Shown here: piece after piece, positions 11,880-25,481 of the stretch
Layout: every line of letters begins with the position of its first letter
Numbering within the stretch: position 1 is the first letter of the stretch
Source: Podocnemis expansa
Lineage: Eukaryota; Chordata; Testudines; Podocnemididae
Reading direction: 5' to 3'
Length of the DNA: 64,000 nt
Assembly: GCA_007922195.1 (NCBI GenBank)
Contig: ML681996.1
Span: 24,253,958 to 24,317,957, forward strand
The notes under the pieces: generated by a model
Database searches by the model: none
What the model saw: the letters and a program-made list of their open reading frames with translations, nothing else
Told to the model about the DNA's origin: nothing
Program-made: the position numbers and the translations under genes

Positions 11880-12860
11880 ATTTCATAGTGTGATGCCTCC
11901 TATCTTTTCATGATACCTAACAGCCAGACTGTTGAATGTTGAATCACTTGTAGTTTCCAAATGGTTTCTAAGCCGAACAAAGATAAAACATTGTAATAGC
12001 TCACTTCAACCTGACTCAGCAGCATCAGCTTGTGGTTGGGTACTGATCCATGCAACCTTCTGACCATACAGAAAAAAGAAAGATGGTTCTAGCAACTGCT
12101 ACATACTGAAGGTGTGTTCAAAGTCCCTGTTAACCTGTCATTAAGCCTCACATATCATCATCCAAAACAGACTTCAAAATGAATCCTGTTTTTCTCCTCT
12201 CCTAAATTCTCAGATTCTTTGGTTTGTTGGTTTCTTAGTTTTAGAATTACTGGTAGGGGTTGGAGGAGGAGGGAGAGAATGGTGCATGTGCTGATGAATC
12301 TAGTGATTATGCATGAATGGCAGCAATTCTTTATCTTTGATTATGGCATGAAAGTCTGTGGAAAATATGTGGATTTTGTAGCATGCTCTGAAAAAGAATA
12401 AACTTAATTTAGTCTATAATTCTGTGGTAGCTTGTTCCATACTAACACACTCTTTCCAGCCTACGATACTTTGCGTTTGGCTTTCACTTTGCAATCTCAC
12501 TTGTCCCCAGAGAATGAAACTGATGGATCAGGGTACAATCAGATCCTGACCCACTGAGAACCTTGAAGATGAAGACCAATTAAAATATTAAGATTAGAAC
12601 CAGAAGCAGACAACACAAAGCATCACAAATTAAAACGGATTCTGATCTGAGTAACCTCTGCTGCTAATAGACAACAAACAATAAGCACCCAGTGTAGCTC
12701 ATATCATTGAGACCTTCCAAGATGAGGTTGCAAGCCTGGAGCTTAATACCTATTCCCCCAGGATACTCAATACATCAGAGATCTAGATCAGACAGTTAGG
12801 CAAGCCACCTTGCATTCATCTTCTCTGCAAACATCAAATCAAGCAAGGTGTCTTAGGTAC
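11880..12860. other. Intergenic, nothing recognised
   Basis: AT-rich, possibly old LINE debris. No frame or family could be supported. Confidence 0.35.
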
Positions 12861-12879
12861 CATAATTTTATTTAAAATG

Positions 12880-15640
12880 ATTCATCTGACAGTAGATAAT
12901 CAAAAGCTACCATTGAATCAAAGCTAACACAGATTTTGTGCTCATTTACAGACCACTGTAGACAAAAGAATCTGTGAAACAGCTCACCATGACCTTGCTG
13001 GTGATGGTGATGAAATACCCAGACTTTTTGTCCTGGGCACAGGCATATTGGCAAGGCCACATATGCAAAAGTCCAAAACACTTTTCTGCACACTTTCCTC
13101 CCTACTACTTCACAGCTCTCTCTGGCCAACCCACACACAGCCAGTTTCACCTGGTCTTTGACTTTCAGCCTACATGTCAAGATAGTGGCTGAGTTGCAAA
13201 GTCCTCTGTCTTGGATGGCCCATCACATCATTAGGTCAGTGACCTTTCTTTGCCCAGGAAAAAAACAAGACCAATGATCCTGATTCAAATATGAATTCTA
13301 ATGGAATCCAACAAATTCTAAAGCCGGCTAAAGGACAACACCCAACTCTTAGGAGAAAAGGTTTAGCATCTGGTGATTCATTGCCATTCCACCCTGGCCT
13401 TGGCCATTGACGTGCTGGCTTCCAAATGACCTCTGCCTACCCATCACCCACACAGATCTTGGTTTTCTGATACCATGTGGCAGATGAAGAGAAAGTTGAG
13501 TGCAGATACTGGAAAATAAAGGTTGATTCAGACACGACAAACATAATGAATTAGAGAAAGCCTATACAGATGCTGTGTTAGAAGCCAAGGGAGCCTTCCT
13601 ATCAGCTTCTACTGCAGCTGCCAAATCCAGCCCAAAAGAGGCATTCAAGGTGGTAAACCTTCTCATCAACCCTGAATACCTTCAACCTGCATCAGAGCCA
13701 AGCACCAAGCACTGAGAAGAACTATCCATCCTACTTCACTGAAAAAAACCCACACACATCTGAGTAGCCTTCTCAAATAGCACAGATCTGCTCCACCCGC
13801 AGTCATCGACCAACAGCCTACCTGTATTTACAAAGTTCAGTAAATTCACTCATCAATAAGCTCTGGACACTCCAAAGGAGCCTCCACCAAAGACTTGTAA
13901 GTCTGACCCAAGCCCTTCCTGGCCTGTGGAAGAGCATCATGAATATTCCTGTTGCCATTCCTGATTTACAAGACAATGACACATGAAGAGAAAGAATCTC
14001 ATCTCCCCTCTTCAAACACCCTGTAGTCCAACCAACAGTGTAGAAACCACCCTGGATACTTCAATCTTACCTAATGTTTGCTCAGGGTCAAGCCTCTCAT
14101 TCCTGAGCAAGCTCATAGACAAGCTATCAAAAGACAGACTGCAAGGTCATTTAACTGAAGCTAAAATTCTAGATCATGCAAAATCTGGATTCAGCCCAGG
14201 ACATGGAACTGAAACTTGTTTAGTTTCACTAAACAATGGTCTATTCCTGTCAACTGACAAATGACAAACTTCCATTCTCATTCTGCTGGACCTCTTTACA
14301 GAATTTGACACTTTGGATCATGGGATTCTTCTGTCTTGCCAGAGAAAGATGTCAGAGCAATGTTCTATCACAGTTTGAGTCTTTCCTGGAAGGACGGTCG
14401 CAATGGCTATGTTCACTCACAGGGGGTTATTTCGATACAAGTTGTTTCAAAACAACTTGTATCGAAATAACGCCTTATTTCGAAATAACAAAAAGTTAGT
14501 TTGAAATAAGGAAAAAAGCAGGAATCAAAATAGCACGTTCACACTGTGGGCTTGCTATTTCGATTCAGGGGCACGGCACCATGGGAGGTGTGGCAACACG
14601 GCCGCCTCACTGGGCCATGTTGGCGGCCATGTTGCCAGCCAGGCACACCCAGGCAGGAACTTCCTGTTCCCCAGGGTGCTGAGCACCCTGGGAGGAAGGT
14701 CAAACAGTTGTTTTGAAACAACTGTTGTTTCGAAACAACATGTTCCGACGGGATTGTTTCAAAACAACTCGTTTAGAAACAACGTTGTTTCGTAACCAAA
14801 TAGGGTTTAAGTTGTTTCGAAACACCACCATTGTTTCAAAACAACGGAACCCGTTGTTTCAAAACAACGGTACATCATGTGAACATGGCATTTCTTATTT
14901 CGAAACAACCTCTGTTGTTTTGAAATAAGACTGCTGTGTGAACACACCCAATGTGTTGTGATGGTAAACTGCTCTTCCACCACTAGACTCGTCACCTGTG
15001 GAATTCCACAGGGATCAAGTCTCCCTCTGGTCCTTTCTGGCATCTATATCCAGCCAATAAGAGAACTGGTCACACAACAAGGACTCAAGTGCCATCAATA
15101 TGCAAGCAATATACAGATCTACCCATCCATCACCACATATGACTACCATCAAGATGGCACGTGCTTGGATGAGATCAATGCTTGAATGAAAAATTGCTGG
15201 CTAAAGTAGAGCCTCGGCAAGACAGGGTCTATTCTTGTGGGCAGAAGAGAGTATTGAGTTTGCAGTCCCAGTGCAGTCTCCACTGGTTGATGCAACACAT
15301 CCACAACTGGTTATTTCAGTCCCTACTCTAGGAATAGTCTTGGATTCCTCACTGACGCTTGAGTTTTCACCAGCAGCATACACAAGTCATATCTTCTACC
15401 ATTTCTGCTTGGCTAGGAAACTTCCTCCCATCCTGCCAGATGAAGAGGTGGTATTTATTCCTTCATCACCTCTCAGCTGAAAAACAGCAATGCAGTATGC
15501 CTGGACATGAAGCCTTCAACACTTATGAAACAACAGCTAGTATAGATTTCTGCAGAAAATCTTATCAGCAATACAGGCTAACCATAAACACATCAAACCT
15601 TTGCTCTCTACATGAGCTTCACATAGAATATCAAATCTAG
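12880..15640 (+). mobile_element. L2-type LINE remnant, interrupted
   Basis: Reverse-transcriptase motifs appear in order on the plus strand. At 14100-14230 is GFSPGHGTETCL, the L2 signature of a G-F-x-P-G-H-x-T-E-T block. Next come a DTLDHGILLS-like segment and GRSQ near 14400. After the inserted element come TCGIPQGSSLPLVLSGIYI and CHQYASN, a decayed form of the YADD catalytic box. Many frameshifts and stops make it dead. The 5' part (12880-13560) is less certain. Confidence 0.7.
14405..14949. mobile_element. 545-bp miniature element inserted in the L2 LINE
   Basis: Ends GGCTATGTTCACTCAC and GTGTGAACACACCC, flanked by AAT on both sides (14402-14404, 14950-14952). Removing it and one AAT rejoins the LINE frame from GRSQ into CVVMVNCSSTTRLVTCGIPQ. 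The interior has gaaacaac palindromes and the ccagggtgctgagcaccctg hairpin also found in 955-2555. Confidence 0.85.
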
Positions 15641-15899
15641 TTCACAGGCTCTATCTGTATGTTCAAAGCTTTTTGCAGCCTGGGCACAGGACATCTAAAA
15701 GATCATCTAAAATTTCCAAGACAGACAGTGAAGAAGGTAAGTGCCAGTGTTGTGAGGAATCCTACAGAAAATGTCTCCTTCCTTGGAGACATTCTTCCAA
15801 ATATTCCAGAGCACTCAATCCAGCCAGTGCTCAGGATACCTCACAAACTATGCCCTCCCCACAACCACCACCTATTCCACCCTTTCATTCTGTCAGTCT
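15641..15899. other. Unassigned stretch between LINE fragments
   Basis: Short open frames with no recognised motif. May belong to the LINE 3' part. Confidence 0.3.
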
Positions 15900-16060
15900 T
15901 TAACTTCCTCTTTCTGGGTGAGCTCAAGAAGGTAATGACAGACCTACTTCACCAGCACATCATGAGTTACTGCATCTTAGACTCCTTACAATCTGGCTTC
16001 ATGCTGGAATATGGCATGGAGAAGGAGTTCATTTTACGTTGACTGAGTTCCACAAACTTA
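15900..16060 (+). mobile_element. Second L2-type LINE fragment
   Basis: Encodes LQSGFMLEYGMEKEFILR, a decayed version of the L2 block L-Q-S-G-F-R-x-G-x-G-T-E-T. It repeats a domain already present upstream, so it is a separate insertion. Confidence 0.55.
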
Positions 16061-16237
16061 ACCTAGGACTGGAAAAATTCAGCTGTTTGTTTATTTTTTT
16101 TTTCTGAATCTTATGCCATCTCCAGCAATAAAGATTCTGTACTCAGAACTCAGCTGGCAATTTTATTGAGGAGTGGCATCTAGAAAGCTCACGTTTCCAT
16201 AACTTTATCAGGGGTGCAGCTGTAAGTGAAGCATTAA

Positions 16238-16840
16238 GACTATGTCTACATCTGAAAATTTAGTTTGGACTTACAAGTCTGAACTAAATAAGTCTGAGGT
16301 TAGTCCAAACTAGCCTCAGGCTAGTTTGAACAAACTGTGGCTTTTTAGTTGAAACTAGCTGCACATTCTAGTTTGAACTAAAGTTTTAGTTCAAACTAGA
16401 AGGCGTGGCTGGTTGGAACTAATGGCTTAGTTTGAACTTTTTAAGTTTGAACTAGCCATTACTTTGAGTCTTGCCCGTACGTAGTTCAAAGTAAAGTTCG
16501 AACTCAGCACGGAAGTCCAAATAAGAGCCGTATAGCTGCCCCTTTAATAGGCCATAAAGCTTCCGATTAGCAGCGCTCAGAGCCATCCCCGTAAAGCTGC
16601 CCCTTTAATAGCGCGGCTCCATTAAGCCGCTTTGGGACACCTAGGGCTGTGCCCTGTTGGCCCCACCGTAGTTACAGCCCTGGTCTGAACTAACTACTGG
16701 GTCTTACTAATTCAGACTAAGCTTTGCCTAGTCCACACTAAGAAATTTCCTAATTCCTAAAAGACTAATGTGGCCATGGGCCAAATATGTCCAGACTAAG
16801 CTGCTTAGTCCAAACTAATTTCGGCAATGTAGACATAGCC
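16238..16840. mobile_element. 603-bp GTCTACA-ended element with TAA duplication
   Basis: Ends GACTATGTCTACAT and ATGTAGACATAGCC, flanked by TAA on both sides (16235-16237, 16841-16843). TAA matches the TWA target site of PIF/Harbinger transposons. The left half is an array of tagtttgaacta palindromes, as in 26209-26533. No coding capacity. Confidence 0.88.
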
Positions 16841-16861
16841 TAAGTGTTTGGACCCATAGAA

Positions 16862-17114
16862 CAGGGTTTCCCAAACAAACAGTGTTCCAAGAACACTCGT
16901 GTTCTGCACAGTGTGAATAGATGTTCTATGAAAAAAAAATTGATGCTAGAAATATTTTTCCTTCTAACTCTTTTACATGAACTTTAGAGCAATATGTATG
17001 GCATTTTTTCAGTATGTCCCACTCCCCACCCTACCCAGACCACCATGTTTGTGTTCTGTCAATATATTACAAGCCCAAAAGCATTCTGTGGCCAAATTAA
17101 TTTGGAAAACACTG
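16862..17114. mobile_element. hAT-type element, CAGGGTTTCCCAAAC family
   Basis: Begins CAGGGTTTCCCAAAC and ends TTTGGAAAACACTG. Flanks ccatagaa and ccataggg share six of eight bases, a decayed 8-bp duplication. Confidence 0.75.
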
Positions 17115-20100
17115 CCATAGGGTAAGCACATATAACTCAGACAGAAGGTGAACAAGGAAGTGTCATTTTGCAGTCCATTTTCTGATTATAACCAAAATAA
17201 AATTAGAAAAACTCCGTGGGAGTCTAGTGTAATTTTCAGTCATTTGATCCATGAAAATGTAACTAAATTACTAAATATTTTGGGCTTAACAGTACTTCAT
17301 ACGGACAACTATGCTTTAGGGGCCTGTGAAGCAGAACTCAGCTGGCTGAGGGAAGCAATGGAGATATTCTATTGACTGCAATTTTGCCTGGCACTTAGAA
17401 GTAGAGTTAGGTGAATAACAGATTTTTGGGTTTGTTGGCAATTTTGAAACATAAAAAAATTCAAATACAGTCAGACTAAAAAAGTTTTGAGTGAATAAAA
17501 TAATTGTTATGGATCAAATTAAGTGTTTTGCTCAATCTAAAATAAAATGTTTATTTCCCTTCTCAGCATTTTTAATTTTTTTAAAAATTCAACTAAAGGA
17601 AACAGCTAAACAATTGTTTTGAATTAAAAACTTGAAACATTTCATCTCACGCACATTAAAAGAATGTTTAAAATTTTCTTCTGAATATTTTAGAATTACA
17701 AAGACAGTCTGGTGACACCAAATTTGCATTTTTCATCAAAAATTGTTTTAGTTGAAGAAGTTTCACCTGTGCTACTTACAGGACTATACAAAGGAGTAAC
17801 AAGTGGGTTCTTCCTCCCTCCCAGCACATCACATCCACGTAAGAAAGAATCTACCTCCATGTCTTTACAATGTCCTATCTACAATCAAAAAGGTTTTGCT
17901 TTCTGGAATAGTTGCCATAGAGTTGGAATGTTTTTCATCTTATCCTGGTTTTTTCATATTGCCACTGAGAAAATCTGCCACTTATGCTGCTTCTAAAAAA
18001 GTTATTAATTAATTTTATTATATTCCTAACATCTTTATGGTCATTTTGTTCTCCTCTTGTCCACAGTAGCCTTTGGCATACTTGGAGAAGGCAAGCTGCC
18101 ACCTTCTCTGCACCTGCACAAGTCGTGACCCATTCTTGACTCCCTCACTCTCAAGTTAGAGTTTAATTCAGCTCTGAGACACACATCTGTGACTAACCAA
18201 GTAATTCAAAGACTCGACTGAGGTTACCTTGAATGAAAGGATATTTTTTTGGCAACTTTGTAAGCTAAAGGGAAATCTTGTAAAGGCACAGTATGCCTGA
18301 TAGCCATTAGCGAACAAAACGCTAACTGATGCCTTTATGAGTACTTCACTACCACAGCAATGCTGTAGAACTCTGCACAGGCTACTTAGTTCAGGAAATT
18401 ACATGACACTTACCCACAAAATGTCAACTAAAATCTATAATATTTCTACAGCAGACAGTATAAATGTTGGACAGACTTGACAGCTAAGTACAGTTCAGCA
18501 TTCCTGAAAATATAAGTAGGTTTTGAATCCTTGGGTTACAAATAATTTTTACCTCAGAGATATTTTACTAATGTTTGGTGGTGCGTATCCATATACACCC
18601 TTGCATGAATGTAAAAACTGGTAAACAGAGTGGACAGAACTTGCAACAGACTAGTTTAATAGGTGATTTGAGTATTAAATTAAACTAGCTACGGACTTGC
18701 TATTTTTTTTTAATAACTATTACCACAAGATGATCGGGGGGGGGGGGAGCAGCATCAATGCTGAGTGATGATGTCAGAATAAAAAGTGTCCCCACATAGA
18801 TAAATGACCAGTAGGAAGAGTAGAACAACCAAAATGAACAACAGAAAATGGCAAGCATATAGAATAATTATTTCCAGGTATTTAGAGAAATAGATACAAT
18901 AGTCCAATGTAAACCACAGTACCATCTACATGTTAAACTTTATGGTGGCGTTTTAAAGGTACAGAGCTGCTATCATTTTATCATCCTTGCTCCAATTCCA
19001 TCACTACCCATGACCAACTCTATAATTTAAAAAATATCTTGTGGGGAATTTACTTGGAAATTACAACCAGGTTTTCATAAATTCTCCAAAGTTGCCTAAG
19101 CAGATCATATTCCAGCTTTCACGTAGTCCCATACATAGTCACAAGTTCCCTCACGATGCATGTAAGGTGGTGGTCATATATCTCATATTTTTATAGTGGC
19201 TTAACGTCATCTGCATTTCAGCACCTAATTGTTCAGTTGGTCTTTCAGTTATTTGAAACCAATGTAGTCTTGATTTTTTTTCTTACATATGTATTATTAT
19301 CCATGCATAAATTAATACCATTTCGAAGAAGTCTAAAAATCTATCTTGTTATCAGAGTCAAAATGTGTTACTTTGAGGCATGAAGCTTGTCTTTATGTTT
19401 TTCTTAAGTTCATGTTTTGGGTTTTTATAACATAAAATGAAACGAGTCCTTGATCTTCCTGGGCAGAGATTAACTATTCAAGGTCAGTCTTAGATAGACC
19501 TCTCACCCATAATTTTCTATGGAGTTTATGGGCCCTATAAAAAGTTATTTACAGCTGTTTAGAAACAGACAACATATAGCTGTTATATAGGGCTTAATGC
19601 TGTTGGAAATGGATGCAACTCCCATAGAAGTTAAACACTGGGTCTATATGGCCCATAAAATTGACATCAGAGAGAAAAATGTTGTAATTTGCACCTACTT
19701 AGGATTTGGTGGCCTTTTTTTCTACATGCATTTCTTAAGAGGATGTGTGCAAACAGAGTTTTAAAAGGCCTAACTGTAAAAAGAAAGATGTTTCTATGAA
19801 TGTTTTCATAACAAAACATTTAAAAAGAAATACATAAATCAGCATGCTATCTTTAGGTTTTAAATCTAACATGCTAACCTCTGAATTTTCAGAGTCACAA
19901 GGAATTTAAGCACAAACTTGAAGTTAATATCCATTTGTGGCAAAATCTTTTGCAATCCTGAATGCTAACGTATGAGACTGCTCTACTTAGTGATAAAACA
20001 ATAAAATCAAAATGACTTGGGACATAGTGACAACTGGCTCTGAGTGACACTGGATACTCTCATGGAAATTATGAAAGTGAAAGCCCAAACTCAATCATCC

Positions 20101-20714
20101 TGTCTACTGGGACAGACATAGATAGGCTGACAGGATCAGAGCATCAGACTACAATACTCTATTTTGCTCTAATAGCATCCCCTGCTGACTAAGCAAAGGA
20201 CCATTGTGGGTTTGCTGTTCAATTGTTTCTAGCAAGAGACAAGGCCGTCACATCGTAGGGACAAAGATATACTGCAGCAGGTAAATTCAATTTTTTGCTT
20301 TTTCTCTCTTCCCATCACTAATTAGGCCAATGGAGCACTGGACCCACAGAGATTTTCTCCACGCAGGAGCACTATGTGCAGCATGAGGCTCATTACCAGT
20401 TCTGGGGTGTGCAGCCCTTAAGGTATGTGCTTTCCCAAAGAGAAAAAGCCCTCAAAGTCAGAGGTTGCTAACAGCAGCAGCAGCTTCTTTATAGCCTGAG
20501 GTGGATTGTGAATGCAGCTCTGAAATAAGGGGACTGTTCTCAAGGATAAAAATTTGAGCAGGGCTAGAGCTTCATTCATAATGTGATGGGAAAGGAAGGA
20601 ACTAAATACAAAAGGTAAACTGCAGGGCAAACTAGGGTGGAAAGGAGTTAGATCTAAATATAGTGTGATAAGTTTAGAGCCAGTGAGTGAGCTACTGCAT
20701 AGCGATGTATCTGA
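17115..20714. other. Intergenic, nothing recognised
   Basis: 3.6 kb of AT-rich sequence with no coherent coding signal. A G run lies at 18737-18747. Confidence 0.4.
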
Positions 20715-20930
20715 GGCCAATCCATAGCTCTGACAGATGCAATTTTGTCAACCTAATCCTTCATGTAGACAGTGCTAGATCACCAGAAGAATTCTTCCAT
20801 TGGCCTAGCTACCACCTCTAAGGGAGATGACTTAGCCACAGCAACGGGAACCCCTCCCTTCGCTGTAGTGTGTCAGCTCTGAAGAACTGCACAGCTATGT
20901 CACTATAAAGTTTTAAGCTCAGACATACCC
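20715..20930. mobile_element. GTCTACA-type miniature element with TGA duplication
   Basis: Right end caagctcagacataccc-like (actual ttttaagctcagacataccc), interior cgctgtagtgtgtcagctct, left end ggccaatccatagctctgac. TGA lies on both sides (20712-20714, 20931-20933). The left boundary is inferred from the duplication. Confidence 0.5.
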
Positions 20931-20933
20931 TGA

Positions 20934-21959
20934 GTGTTTCTGTTTGGCTGTACAGCACCCAGCATGCTTCAGATGAGACTGTAATATAAGAAGAATGACA
21001 AGGAGTGCCCCCCTCCATGTGTGAAAAGAAAATCTGGGCACATTAAAAAAAAGACCATCTTCTTGTTCAGATTCGGTCAGTACACGTGGATAGGAAGGCA
21101 GCCTTATCTATAGAGGCAGAGTGCTGGATCTTGAACCATCGCAGTCTGCATTCGGACACAAAAAGCTTTGATCATGTATTACAGTGTTAATCTAAGATTT
21201 TAAATGTAGTAGCTGCCTTTTAATCTCAAAACATGTACTCAGCTCTGTTTTATCTTTACATTTTTATTGTGGTCTAGACACTGACGCAATATGTGATGCA
21301 AATAACATAGAGATCAGCAAATTATTTCTTGTGTTTTATTGTGAGTTGTGTCCTTGACTCCACATGACTGGAAGTACTGCATATCTCTGTGAAAACCATA
21401 TATCGTTGAGAACCAAGACTAATAAACTAGTCAGGTGCAGCTAAAAGTCTATAGACGTTAGACCATTGCCATAAGAATGATGATGGAATCTTCCACAATG
21501 AGTTAGACAGATGAACTATAGTCACTTATTGTGAGTCCTGAGGGGAAACCAAAGACTGTCATTGTAAAGATGGGAAGGATTTTAAGCCAAATTCTTTTTT
21601 CAGTTACAACCAACCATTTTCAGTGAGATGTTACATATAACTAAGGCTGGGATTTTGCATATATAGATTTCTGGTTTGCTTCTGGTTAAACCATGTAACA
21701 GCATTCAAATGACAGATACTACAGAAAAAGCTAAAAGTCATCATTTGTATACCCCTTTCTCTCACACAGGAATCCCATCAAAGCACAACATTAACAAGCA
21801 TTGCCTCAAGTTTCTGTTCTTCAGTTTAATTTTATCTTCTCTCCAAAACTGATCCGAGTAAGATTTCAAACTACCTTTTTCTAGTCATGTCTCAGCACAT
21901 CTGTTACATATTCATCCTTCATGACTTTTGTTATTCAGTGAACACGAAATTAATTAATT
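20934..21959. other. Intergenic, nothing recognised
   Basis: No feature could be supported. Confidence 0.35.
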
Positions 21960-22156
21960 AACCACTGCAAAAATTTACTAAAGGTCATTGTGGATTCCCT
22001 ATTACTGACAATTTTTAAATCAAGATGGGATGTTTTTCTAAAAGATTTGCTCTAGGAATTGCTTTGAGGAAGTTCTATGGCCTATGTTATTTATACAGGA
22101 GATTAGATTAGATGATTGTAGTGGCCCTTTCTGGTCTTTGAACTATGAATCTATGA
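21960..22156 (+). mobile_element. CR1 LINE 3' end
   Basis: Carries tgctctaggaattgctttga, gaagttctatggcc, gattagattagatgat, agtggccctttctgg and the terminal actatgaatctatgag repeats. These are the conserved 3' UTR and 8-bp tail repeats of sauropsid CR1. Confidence 0.85.
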
Positions 22157-22207
22157 GTAAATGCACTTACATCTAGAGAGAAAAACATAGCAACTTTTAA
22201 CACGTTC

Positions 22208-22345
22208 CAGGAGGCTAGCCGTGTTAGTCTAGTCCAGCAAAATCAAAACAAAGAAGGAGTTCTGTGGCACTTTTAAACATCAACAAATTAATTTAAGCCC
22301 ATGAGATAAATAAATCCGTCAAAGTGCCACAGAACTCTTCTTTTT
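22208..22345. repeat. Penelope-like end fragment, shortened foldback
   Basis: ggctagccgtgttagtctag and ttctgtggcacttttaaaca on the left, aaagtgccacagaactcttc in inverse on the right. The arms meet across a short loop, so most of the hairpin core is deleted. Confidence 0.7.
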
Positions 22346-23890
22346 TTCATTTCTTGCTCTAAATAGTTGTATAGTTTTGCTGTATCCTGTTAAAAGTAGA
22401 AACAGGCAACCAACTTGAATTTAGTCATCAATAATGTTACAGTGTGTTTAACAGTAAGCCCATAAGATTTTACATGCACCTATTTCTATAATATAACTTC
22501 AGGTTTTCAAAGGACTACAGCGTATTGAAATAAACTCTGGAAAACAGGCCAATCTAAAGGCAAGTATTTTTATGTACTGCAATGACAACATTTCGATGCT
22601 CATTTACTTTACTTTACCAGTTTGTTTTCTTACCTTAGTGCTTTTCTGGAAAAAAAAAAAAAAAGTTAGCATCAATTGTATATACTTTCATTTAAATGAC
22701 CAATATGTAAAATGAACCTACTTCAAAAGCAATTTAAACATATATTTAAAAACAAGACCATAAAATCTCAACCCTAACTCCCAATATTCTGAGGACTAAA
22801 GCACAGAGATGTGAACTCCAATATTGTTGAATTACTGTAGGACAAAAAAATTAAAAATATTAAATATTCAAAATATTTAAAATATAAAAAAAATTACAAA
22901 TAAAAGAGAAATTTGAAACATTTTATCAATTTCTTTTGAATCAAAGTCTCTTCCCCCACCAAGTAATTAACAGGAATTCACTCAATTCCCAGTCCAAGAG
23001 ATAAAGTTTGTTATTCTTCAGTTCACCGTGACACTTTAAGGAGCTTCTCTTGAGCTCACCTAAGGATATAGTTGCTTGCTTCATCAGCTTGGTCTAAAAT
23101 AAGTCTCTCACCTGTGCTTCATTACCTTTGCCCCTAAATGCTTATCTGTAATTGCTGAGCAGATAAGAGGAGGATGTGGAATGCTACTTGGACAATTCTA
23201 CAGCTTGATTAATGGGCTTTCTTATAAAGGAGATCATATAAGGATGTCTGGGAGAGCCAGCAAAATGAGTCTCTGAAGAAAACATTGATTTTAGCCTATT
23301 TATTTTCAATTAGGAGGCATTTTGGGGCTCCACAAAGTCCCGTCTACTGCAGAAAGGGAGCCCAGATTCTTCTGTTAAGTATTGTATATGCAGACACCAA
23401 TTGCTAATAGGTCTGCAGTTATATTGGAGGGCTGGTGGAGAATTTGGGCTCATTCTGGTAAATTTTAGATTTTCTCTCTTTAACTCCAGCTATGTCACTA
23501 TAGAATCCAGTAATAGTGATGTAATATAAGAGGAACCCAATGTACTCCACACCTCTAGGGTTGCTGAATTTGTTCTATGCAATACTTCTTTCAATTCAAA
23601 TGTGAGTTTCTATCTATCATTGGAAGATTACCTCTCAAACATGAATTGAACATGAGTTAATACAAAGTTATTTTCCTGAGTCTGCAGAACCTAAAACAAC
23701 AGCTTAATGAGAGATAACTGTGAAGCCTACTCCTTGCATTGTGCAATTGTTAGCTAGCCAGCATTTTAGCAATAAATCTAAGCTATTGATTGCAGTAGCT
23801 GATGTTGGAGCAGATACATTAGGTAAGACAGCTGCTGTGGTGGAGACGAATAGTTCAAGCACTGTCCTAAAAAAATTCAAGTCACTATGG
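22346..23890. other. Intergenic, nothing recognised
   Basis: AT-rich, with A runs near 22651 and no gene. Confidence 0.4.
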
Positions 23891-24388
23891 ACCATTGGTA
23901 CCCAACCTGTGGCCTGGCGGCCAAATGTGCCCTGCAGAGGCTTTTGAAGTGGCCTACAGATGGGGGACGCTGCCTAAGGACCTAGGCAAAGTGTGTTTCT
24001 GCAAGGCTAAAACACTAGTGCAGGCTCCCTGCTGCTTCCATGGAGAGCAAAGATCAGTGCTCCCCTCGCTTTGTTTGTAGCAGAGAGCACAGCAAAGAGC
24101 TCTGCCTAGGTGCATAGGCACAGGGGTCCTGCTGGAGCCAGAGGGAGGGAGAACTGACCTTCCATCCTTTTGATTGCAGAAGTGAGCCACTGCGAGCAAC
24201 CCACATAAAAGGCACAGGGCTACCGGATGCACAAAGTTTCCCTGCTACAGCCAGGGAAAACCAGCAAGGAGGCAGCCTCCTTGCCAAACTCTTTTCTGTC
24301 TCCGTAGAGGGTGGGGCCAGCTGGTGACCCTTGAGGACTATAAAAATGATACCTGTGGCTCTCAAGCTAAAAGGGTTGGAAATCACTA
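23891..24388. mobile_element. hAT-type element, decayed
   Basis: Left end cattggtacccaacctgtgg and right end aagggttggaaatcacta form a decayed inverted repeat of the CAGTGGTTCCCAACC type. The interior is GC-rich without coding signal. No target duplication is left. Confidence 0.5.
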
Positions 24389-25292
24389 CTTACAGAGAGT
24401 GCCTACAAGGAGAGCTCCAGCCTCTCGCAGCTGCCAGGAGACACAGTTCCCTCTTCGAGACTGTCAGTATCATCCAAGTACTTTCCAAAATGCCACATCG
24501 CCGGCTGTGGCTTCAGCTGCCAAAGCCTCCTATCCCACTGCTGCCCATGGCCAATGATTTCTACACATTAGTTTGGGACTTTCAGTACAAACATTTCCGT
24601 GCAGCACACATATTCTGCCCCACTCCCTTGCAGCATAGGTCCTCTTACAAATCCCCCCATTCAGTTCGATCAGTCACTACATCTCACATCCAAAGACCCT
24701 CCACAAATCAAATCTACCCCCACACCAAGTGCAATGCCCTCTCCATCTGTGCTCCTCCTCCGCAGGCACTTCCCACCATCACGCACCTGCCTCAGCTTCC
24801 ACTATTATGGCGAGGCCAGACTCCTGTCATTGCTGCTCGCTGCCGCCTATCAGCCCATTTTGCCTTGCAGAGGGAGAGCATGGACTAGCAAATGGCTGCA
24901 GTAGTTAGTGACTTGTGCATGAGTGCCTCTAGCCTTGCTGCAATGGAGCCTCACTAGAGGCAGGATCAGCTGCCTGCCACCGCAGGGGCTTCTGGGCTCA
25001 GCAGCCAGAAGCTGTGACCTCCTGAAAGTCAGAAGCAGCTGTGTGGTGCCCCCAGGAGGTGGAGAGAAGCCAAGAGACCTGGTTCTGTCTGTCTTAATGA
25101 GGCAATCATTAACCCCACACTATAATTACTTTAAACCTCCTGTTGCTGGGGCCAGAGGTCCCTCAAATTTCCTACTAGCCCTGGGGCTCAGCTAGGCATT
25201 ATTGCACTGTATTACCCAACTAGAGAGGCATATAATTTAATACAAGTCACTTATCTAAAGGGTGAAGGTAGGTGAGGTAATATGTTTTATTG
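24389..25292. other. GC-richer intergenic stretch
   Basis: Overlapping proline-rich frames on both strands, best explained by C-rich composition. No family recognised. Confidence 0.35.
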
Positions 25293-25481
25293 CAGGGGTC
25301 TCAAACTCAAATCACCATGAGGGCCACATGATGACTAGTATGTTAGTCTGAGGGCTGCACCACTGAAACCTTTTCATACAATGATATTGCAAATATTGGT
25401 AAAAATAGAGTCACGGCAGGCCGCAAGAAACAACTTTAGCTGCCACATGCAGCCTGTAGGCTGCCTTGTTTGAGACCCCTG
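25293..25481. mobile_element. hAT-type miniature element with perfect 8-bp duplication
   Basis: Begins CAGGGGTCTCAAACTC, ends TTGTTTGAGACCCCTG, and is flanked on both sides by ttttattg (25285-25292, 25482-25489). Perfect ends and duplication make this the reference copy of the family in the window. Confidence 0.95.

Noticed and set aside
12872..13180. 102-residue minus frame
   Set aside because: Lies opposite the 5' part of the L2 LINE and shows no recognised motif.
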